From Rhynchonema sp. JSB1_4 (lineage: Eukaryota > Nematoda > Chromadorea > Monhysterida > Xyalidae), in NCBI GenBank assembly GCA_030248065.1, contig JASAMV010002688.1, positions 62,001 to 126,000 of the forward strand: DNA of 64,000 nucleotides, in the 5' to 3' direction. Below the pieces are notes generated by a model. The model did not search any database. It was not told where the DNA came from and saw only the letters and a program-made list of their open reading frames with translations. Both the position numbers and the translations under genes were made by a program. This document shows, piece by piece, positions 57,107 to 64,000 of the stretch; the first letter of the stretch is position 1; every line of letters begins with the position of its first letter.

Positions 57107-59289
57107 ATGAACACCATGATTCACGTTTGCATCGGTCTGCTGTTGTTGTTCGGCAGTTGGGTGCACCGCGTACGGGCAAATGCTGTGCTGACGGTTGGTG
57201 CTGGTTGGGTACTGTAGCCATGTGGAGATCAGATGGGCATGATGACAAGTGGGGTTACTGTGGCTATTGTGCTGTAGCAAGGAAAACCGTCTTTACTCAC
57301 TCTGTTCAAGCTGTGGTAAAAGGATCGTTATCGTGGCTGAACTTAGTCAAATACTAGTATGAAGGTACGCACTAGTATACATTGTTCTGGAACTTCTTGT
57401 GAGTGAACCGGAACACAGTGATCTTAATACGGAGAAAGAGCTGCGGGTTTCGTATCAGAAAGCTTGCCGAAAAATCCGAGTCCAACGCAACCCCCGACCA
57501 AACCGCAGTTGAGGCGACTTGTTGGGTGATGTTTCAGCACGACCACCTGACGATGGACGACCTGGCCACATTAGAGGACAGTGAACGACACATGGTCAGG
57601 TACATTAGTGCCCTGCCCTGGTATGTGAACGGACAGTGGCATCAATTGATGGCTCAACGATACTTTAGAACGGTGCGTTTAATGGATTGCTTGTTGGCGT
57701 AACGATTGACTGCTTGTGCGAGTGCGCCATCCGTCAGGGTGTAGTCCAACGACAACTAATTCAGCATTCATGCCCTGTGCGGTGCCTGAATCGTAAAGCG
57801 CGAAACCCAGTGCTTCGCCTCAGACTGGAAGTGATCTGCAGTTTGCATGTCAAGATCGCAGAGTATACCTGTCATACAACCTGCCCATCATTTTCGGTTT
57901 GAGGTGAAGCACTGCTGGGTTTCGCGCTTCACGATTCAGAAAACACACAGGGCGTAAATTATGAATTACGTAGTTGTTGTTGGACTGGTCAGACACAACA
58001 CCCAATGCAGAACTTATGCCTAGTACGTTATTTAATCCGTGAAGCACACACGCATGTGCTGGCCTGGCCATATGTGTGCTGTGGCACACGAAGTGCGCTT
58101 TACGGATCAGGCAATGATGCGGGCACAAACTCTGCATTAGTTGTTATTGAGTATAGTCCAACCACGAGCTCATGAGACGCCTGTTTCAAAGCTTGCTTAG
58201 CCAGATTCAAAAATGCTCCGGTTACACGTGTTTCGAAAACAAAAGAAAGAGATTGGGCCGAGAGAGATGGTGACAAGTTCCAGCTGGCTGACATTAATTT
58301 GTTGCGTGCTTACGCGAACAGCAACGTTATTCAACACACAAATGTTTTGGGAGTCAAAAGGGAATTTATGCACCGAGGTGAAGAGCGTGTTTTTACCAAA
58401 TACGTGCGTTTCTCTTTCTTTCGTTTTCGAAATACGTGGAACCGGAATATTACTGGATCTGCACAAGCCAACTTAAAAAGATCGTCTTATGAGCTCGTAA
58501 TTGGACTATGCACGATGAGAGCTGTTTGTCCATATGCCATAAGGTATAGTGCCCTAGTTGCTTGCAGCAAGCGGAAGAACAAGAAGCAAGCGACGAAGAT
58601 ACCGGCTCAGATCCGGACTTGTCCGGAGACATGGCCACAACTGAAACAGACGCAGAGGCAGCGTCCACAACGGAAAAAAGTGAAACATCAAGCCAACCAG
58701 AGACGGACGCCTATGAAACATCGGCAATGTCAAGCAGCAGTGAGACGTCAGTTGAAGAGACCACGGCGGAATCGGAAACAGACGATGGAACGGAGGAGGA
58801 TAATGCGAATGAGGAGATTCAAGAAAAAGATGGGCAGGGAAAAGAGAAGAAGCCCGACGTTGATTCAAGTGGGTTTCTCATGTCGAGCTCGATTGTTCTT
58901 CTTTTAAATTGGCAGAAGCGTTTGATCATGGCCACCAGTGTGCAGTTGTAAATGTATGGCCATTCTTTGCCATTGTTTTCTTACGAAGAGGTGAAAGTGA
59001 ACCTTTGTGCACAAAACGACCAACAGCTTTGAAGGAAGGTATATGTGACGGAAATTTCGCTCCTCTGCTGAGCTGATAATAATTCCATCAAAGCAACAAG
59101 GAAATAGGCCACAAAACACAAGTGGGAACTACATACATGTAGTTTTTTGATGTTTCACATATTACAGAGTGCGCCGACGTCGTGGACTACAACAGTCACT
59201 GCGAGGTGCTGAAACGTGTGAAAACATGTGACAAACTTTGGATGAAACTCAACTGCGAACGAAGCTGTCTCAATTGTGATGAGGCTTAG
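57107..59289 (+). CDS. Secreted acidic protein with C-terminal ShKT domain (four exons)
   Basis: Exon 57107-57193 encodes a signal peptide (MNTMIHVCIGLLLLFGSWVH, then RVRANAVLT). The second exon ends at 57672 and includes CWVMFQHDHLTMDDLATLED and LPWYVNGQWHQLMAQRYF; its start is uncertain (57439 or 57481). The third, 58568-58869, is a Ser/Thr/Glu-rich stretch (SETSSQPETDAYETSAMSSS and so on) likely to be extended and O-glycosylated. The last, 59168-59289, encodes the six-cysteine pattern C-x9-C-x8-C-x8-C-x3-C-x2-C with WMKLNCERSCLNC, a ShKT domain, and then stops. ShKT modules are widespread in nematode secreted enzymes and surface proteins. No enzymatic domain is attached here. Two TGAAACATC motifs lie in exon 3 and one in exon 2. 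Intron 2 contains two repeats. Confidence 0.75.
58017..58113. repeat. ~100-bp terminal-inverted-repeat element, copy 3
   Basis: Third relative of 4699-4797 and 29260-29353, with right end GCGCTTTACGGATCAGGCAA and left part TTAATCCGTGAAGCACAC. A similar but separate palindrome (TGAATCGTAAAGCGCGAAAC and its complement) lies at 57787-57940. Confidence 0.55.
58145..58515. repeat. ~370-bp palindromic element, copy 2
   Basis: Inverted relative of 25505-25895, lying in intron 2 of the ShKT gene and ending about 50 bp before exon 3. Ends: GTCCAACCACGAGCTCATGA at the left and TCATAAGACGAT-type sequence mirrored at the right. Confidence 0.75.
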
Positions 59290-62200
59290 AGTGATGCGAA
59301 TGACACCAAGAACGCCAAAACATTTCTGTTCAACAATCTCCAACATTTGTCGGTCATTATTTTTCAAAAAGTTGAGGTTACACTTGTAATGCCTCTTGGT
59401 AATGTTTCGAGAGTCTGAAACTGTTCTTGTCACCCACCACGCCTGGACGAGTGCACCCTCACTTTAACATGAGAAAACTAGGCAATGCTCGATAGGCATA
59501 AAGCTGGATATGGTTCCCAACAGTTCGAAACTGATTTGTTGCTGTCCGGCTACACTTCGCAGTTGGAAAACGTCATTATCCCTCAGGCGCAGAATTTAGG
59601 CTCAAGACACTATTGCCACAACATTTCCAGTGAAGCTGTTTTTCAGCTGCAGTGTAGACGTTGCGAAAACACATCTGGTGTATTGTGCAGTCAAAAGCTT
59701 TGCGGTACAATTGCGCAAAAAATTTAAAATAAAACATTTTCCGCATTTGCAACGTATTTTGAACGCTGCTGATAACAATTTGTGGTTCAAATTCAGCTTA
59801 TTGATAAAAAAAACCGGTAACGACATCACTTTATAGCATCGAACAGTTGGGCTTGCCGAGGCGCGTTGCGGATAAAGAGAGACCAGCACACATTTAAGAA
59901 ATTTTCGACCGCAATCACAGTAACGTGCTATGTAATTTTCCATGGTTCTGTACACAGGGTGGATTTCACAAAACAAAAGCAAGCGTACCACGTCAAACTC
60001 AATGTCAAACTCCATGTCACGTTCAACGTCAAGTTCAAGCTCAGTGTCACGTTTCCTGCGCGCAGAAAACACTGTCGGGTACATCATCCTGGATCAGCAC
60101 AAACTGTGCTGTGAAGCAACAGACAACAGCTGTGCAGCACAGCATGAAGCTACAGTGCGTGTGTTGTATAGTTGCAGCGCAACGTTTGTCCGACAATCAG
60201 TGCATCAAGTTGAATTGATGCGTGCGTGTGAACGTGACGTTGGGTTTGGTGATCTGGGTATACGTATGTAGCTTGATGGTGAACTCGTGAAAGTTCGCGT
60301 CATTTCACACGTAACTCTGAGTTTTCACGTCGAACTTTGATATTGAGTTTGACTTTGTTTTGTGAAATTCACCCATTGCAATAAAAGCATGTAATGCAAC
60401 GCGGTGTGTGGAACTCCAGTGCCACTCAGGCCGGCCAAGGAGCTCAAAACGCACATTTTGACCAGTTCATTACAAGACTCGAAAAAACCGTAACATTGTA
60501 CGTGTCACAGTGCGCTTTCGTGGCAGCTCTAGCTATTTTTGTGTTCAGACGCGTCAGACTACATATACTCATAGTCATAACCATTTTCTGGAATGAGTGT
60601 CACACACAGCCACAGGTCTGTCATTACTGTCTGCGACGCTTTCGATAAAATGCGCCATGATACAAAGTTGGTGGTGCGCAACCAGGATGTATAATTTTAA
60701 TGTTACTCAAGTTTCTGACAAAATCAGTAAGTCAGCGGTCATGACAACAACATGAGTCACACATAATGCACATTGTGCAGGTGTGAAAGCGTTCCCCTTG
60801 TTGTGTTCCTTTGTGACAAGCAGGTCACGACGGCAACAAGGGCGAGTTGTAGCACAATTTTCTCACGTAGAACTGGGTGGGCGGCAACATATTACTACTT
60901 TGGACCAATAACAACAACAAACAACATGCTGTTTTCGGTCGATCCACAATTCAGTCAAACAACAGAGTGCTGCTCCTTTATTTGAGACGTTTCCTCGCTT
61001 TGGATTGTATTGCTCAAGATGGCTTTGTTCAGAAGACTCAAGCACGCATTTGGACATGATTATGTTGATGTGATTAGTTCCTTTCGTCGCCACAAACGTC
61101 ATTGCCGGCTGCCAGGTGCACACCCACACAAAGCCGAACTGTCTCTTGCGCATTGAAACATTATGTGCGGGGCGATTTTGGAATGGTTTGTGTGCGTGTG
61201 CGTGAATGAACACAATGGCAGCCAGCAGACCAGAGCAGCAATGTGTCTGTCTGTTGCACAAGCACGCTGCGTGGTTGTTGTTGTAATGCCGAAAAAGTGC
61301 GCAAAAATGCAAATGCACATTCGTTGCGTGTTGTGCTGCATTCATTGATTGCGCGCTGTGCACCTGAAAGCGTCGTCCCGCTTGTGTTGTTATGATTTTT
61401 GATATTGTTGATGAAAACGGCAACAACATTTCATATCTCACATGTAGTTTTACTTTCATTTCAATTGAGAACACATGCGAATTTTTCACACATTTCGGCC
61501 GTGCTCATGTTTTCCAGGATTGATACGAGAAAATTTTCGCACGCGGGCCGGTTTTGTTTGATGTTTTGCGTTGATAGTGTAGTGTTGGAAAAATTCTTGT
61601 CTCTCTGACCACTCACTTGTTGTATTCGTATGGCCTTTTTCGGCCTCAACGAGCTGGTTTGCTTATGCCGTTGGTGATATCAATTGCAAACAATTATTAT
61701 TACTTTCTGCCGCATTCATTGAGTTGCGTCGTTTATTTTTGCTCTCCACCTTAATGCTCTTTCATTGCACAAATGCTCACCATTTCTCCCAGGCGAGACC
61801 TGTTTCGTGTTCAAAGGCGCTCGATTCCGTGAAGCGCATGGATTGTCAATTGAGCACACTGTTCTTCCGTCACATACAGCAGTTGCTATGTCATGTCTTC
61901 ATTTTCAACGACGCCCCATTATTACTATTTTCAGACAAAACAGTTACAAGACAGAACAGCAGCTCAGTCCCGCTGCTTGCAAGTCGCCAGTGATCCCTCT
62001 GCGATCTAGTCACCATCGGCGGTCGAAAGTATGCGATCGTAACCCGTCAACATCGATTTCGCGATCAATCAATACTTCATATATCTGATCATATCCAAAG
62101 TTGCCGATTTCATCAGTGAACCGATAACAGGTGATCTCACGTGCGAGCGTCGCTTGCGACTGCAAACACATCATCCCGTCGTTCGTCAGAATCTGTGATA

Positions 62201-64000
62201 AGCGCCTAAAGGGTGGCCGGTACAGTGCGATTGCAAGAAACTGTTGAAAGCAACTTTTGACACACACTCGGATATCTCCGAGCGAGAGACGGCATGGAGA
62301 TGGATCCCTTCAATCAGCAGTCAGCTTCGTCATCACACAAACACATTCCTGCAGATATGGTTGGTTCGAGTTGCGGGTGGCTGAAGTCTATGGAAACTGA
62401 ATGTCATTGGGGCTGATGGTACAAATGTCGCGGCTGTTCTCCAGCTAGCTAGCAATCTGTGCATCGTTTGGCAGTTATAAGAACTCCGACATATTATGGT
62501 ATTCATATGAGCACCGAAACTTCCCAAAAAGACCAGTTAAGAACGTGAAAACCAGTGCAATCACATAGACCTTACATCCAATAAAACTTTTTTTTGTACT
62601 GGGCACGTGGAGCAAAAGCTCAGACCAAGCCAGGCTCCCTGGCTAGTCTAGACTAGACGATGTATTGATTTCGCTTGAGATGTCGGTGTCCACAGATTTC
62701 AACAACTAGACTGGGCCTCCTCAGATTCGAGCGTAGTGACAATGGCAAATTGAAGACGCCTTAAGGAGTGTGTCCTACGTCGCCAACCCCCTGTTTTGTT
62801 GGCTCTTCTGTGAACAACCAATGTGTACAATTGATCCAACACAGATCATAGAACCTATCCATCAGAATTACAGCTGTAATAATTTTGTGCTTGTTATGTT
62901 GAATGCTCAGACTGCTGCATGCAAGCAAACCAGAAGTTGAATCGTTTGGAATGAGTTACCAGGTATCATGGCCGCTCTATAGCATTGTGCCATGGTTGGT
63001 AGTGTCCGGCAGGCAGCCGACCGTGGTTTGCGTAACATGCCGTGGTCGTTTTCAACTGGTCACCATACATTTCATTGCGTCTACTTTCGGTGAGCCATGC
63101 GGCAATGGCAGTGTCGCAAAAAACGCATCGATATCGATGACCACCACCGTCCATTATAGTCTTCGTAACTCTGCATCAGGCTTGTATATTCATATCGTCA
63201 ACTCAGACCGTACTGTAATGTCGTCAACTTCGATGGTCGCGGTGTTTGTGCGCTGCGCATATTTTGTCGCTAGTCGTGTATTTCTGTCGCTCATCTGGGG
63301 CTGTAATATTGTCGTGGCTTCAAATGCACGCAAATCTTGTGCATTACGGCCTGTACGCACATTATGGCCTGAATTGACGACCAAAGTTGACGACTTCAGT
63401 TGACGACTAAACTATTAGCCGCAGTGTGTGTTTGTCAGCTGCGTGGCTTGTTCACTGTGTGCTGAGCTTGTTGCCTGCTTTGACTTCGAACAGGAGTTTC
63501 CCTGCGTCTGTAACCAGCCCCCCAGGAAAAAAAGAAACGCGCCTTAAAAATGCATGAGGCAACGAAATTAGAAATTTACTAATATAATGTTGGTGTTTCT
63601 GCATTCAGGACACTTGTCAAAGCATGCATACGTGCAGGGTAACATATTCGTGTTTTGCCGGCTTTCGTTGATTTATCTTTGTCCAAATTGCTGTTCTCAA
63701 AAAACGTCTGCAGGTAGACATGCCAATGCATGATTTAAAAAATGCGAGACAGGTGCTGGATATGCTGTGTTTCATGCCCCAGTTTTTCTCAATGACATCA
63801 GATGAGTTCAAGATCAAATCAGCAGGTTAGAAATCGTACACCGGCGCCTTGTAAGAGCAACGCAAAAACGTCTCTCGCTTTCGTTTCATTGAACTTTCGT
63901 TATCTAAAGGGATGGTCGTCTTTGCATGTATTTTGCATGATACGCACACTGGTTGAGAAATAACAAAACAAGACCTCAACGATCTGAAATGACGATAACC
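59290..64000. other. Right-hand region without recognised genes
   Basis: I could not build any exon chain here. Long frames at 60863-61489 (minus), 61765-62088 (plus), 62010-62267 (minus) and 62903-63403 (plus) have no domain or splice context that I can support. An inverted-repeat element occupies 59957-60373. The sequence is otherwise unique and of ordinary composition. Confidence 0.45.
59957..60373. repeat. ~417-bp terminal-inverted-repeat element
   Basis: Left end GGGTGGATTTCACAAAACAA and right end TTGTTTTGTGAAATTCACCC are inverted copies, followed inward by CGTCAAACTCAATGTC and its mirror near 60340. Inside the left part a loose tandem of AACGTCAAGTTCAAGCTC-type units runs from 59987 to 60055. 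No target duplication or transposase was found. Confidence 0.65.

Noticed and set aside
60863..61489. 208-codon minus-strand frame
   Set aside because: There is no recognisable domain, the cysteine/histidine content is irregular, splice context is missing, and composition resembles neighbouring non-coding DNA.
62010..62527. Possible transposase remnant on the minus strand
   Set aside because: A few residues looked suggestive, but I could not align any DDE or helix-turn-helix motif.

Overview
The window is nuclear DNA of an animal, most likely a nematode. Every gene I can reconstruct is split by GT-AG introns with short TTTCAG/TTGCAG-type acceptors. One predicted secreted protein ends in a six-cysteine ShKT domain, a family that is very common in nematodes. 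The nematode telomere hexamer TTAGGC occurs as short interstitial runs near 11.7-11.9 kb. No rRNA, tRNA, CRISPR or bacterial features were seen. Species and clade cannot be fixed from the sequence alone.

Layout, left to right. (1) 0.1-2.4 kb: a seven-exon TtcA-like PP-loop tRNA thiolase. (2) 3.5-5.7 kb: a five-exon sphingomyelin-synthase-family enzyme. (3) 7.3-8.2 kb, minus strand: a five-finger C2H2 protein, divergent from (4) RAD51 at 8.7-16.4 kb. RAD51 introns 1 and 3 are filled with mobile DNA, including a nest of four hAT-like elements with perfect 8-bp target duplications. (5) 17.8-21.9 kb: the catalytic gamma subunit of phosphorylase kinase in 13 exons, with a fifth hAT-like element 29 bp beyond its stop. 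(6) 26.4-27.3 kb: a small secreted protein behind a clear TATA box. (7) 27.8-29.2 kb: the front half of a class V aminotransferase, apparently cut off before its large inverted-repeat neighbour at 29.4-30.6 kb. (8) 31.1-32.5 kb: a four-TM protein. (9) 33.5-35.5 kb: a single-pass membrane protein. (10) 35.5-42.4 kb: a gene-poor stretch with a 244-bp (AC)n tract. (11) 42.4-55.6 kb: a complete 31-exon EPAC (cAMP-activated Rap GEF) gene whose parts read in phase throughout (1464 codons plus stop). (12) 57.1-59.3 kb: a secreted acidic ShKT protein. (13) 59.3-64 kb: no recognisable gene.

Several genes belong to cAMP and membrane signalling (EPAC, phosphorylase kinase, sphingomyelin synthase), but nothing shows that they are co-regulated, and I see no operon.

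Two things stand out beyond the genes. First, the 8-mer TGAAACAT (most often TGAAACATC) occurs about 40 times on both strands against about two expected. It lies in introns, spacers and exons, in several reading frames, and is concentrated from 27 to 61 kb. This is a DNA-level signal of unknown purpose. Second, many non-autonomous elements share one design: common tips enclosing clusters of a short repeat whose sequence differs from element to element. Exon models were assembled by eye. Reading phase was checked by adding exon lengths for the genes where full coordinates are given.
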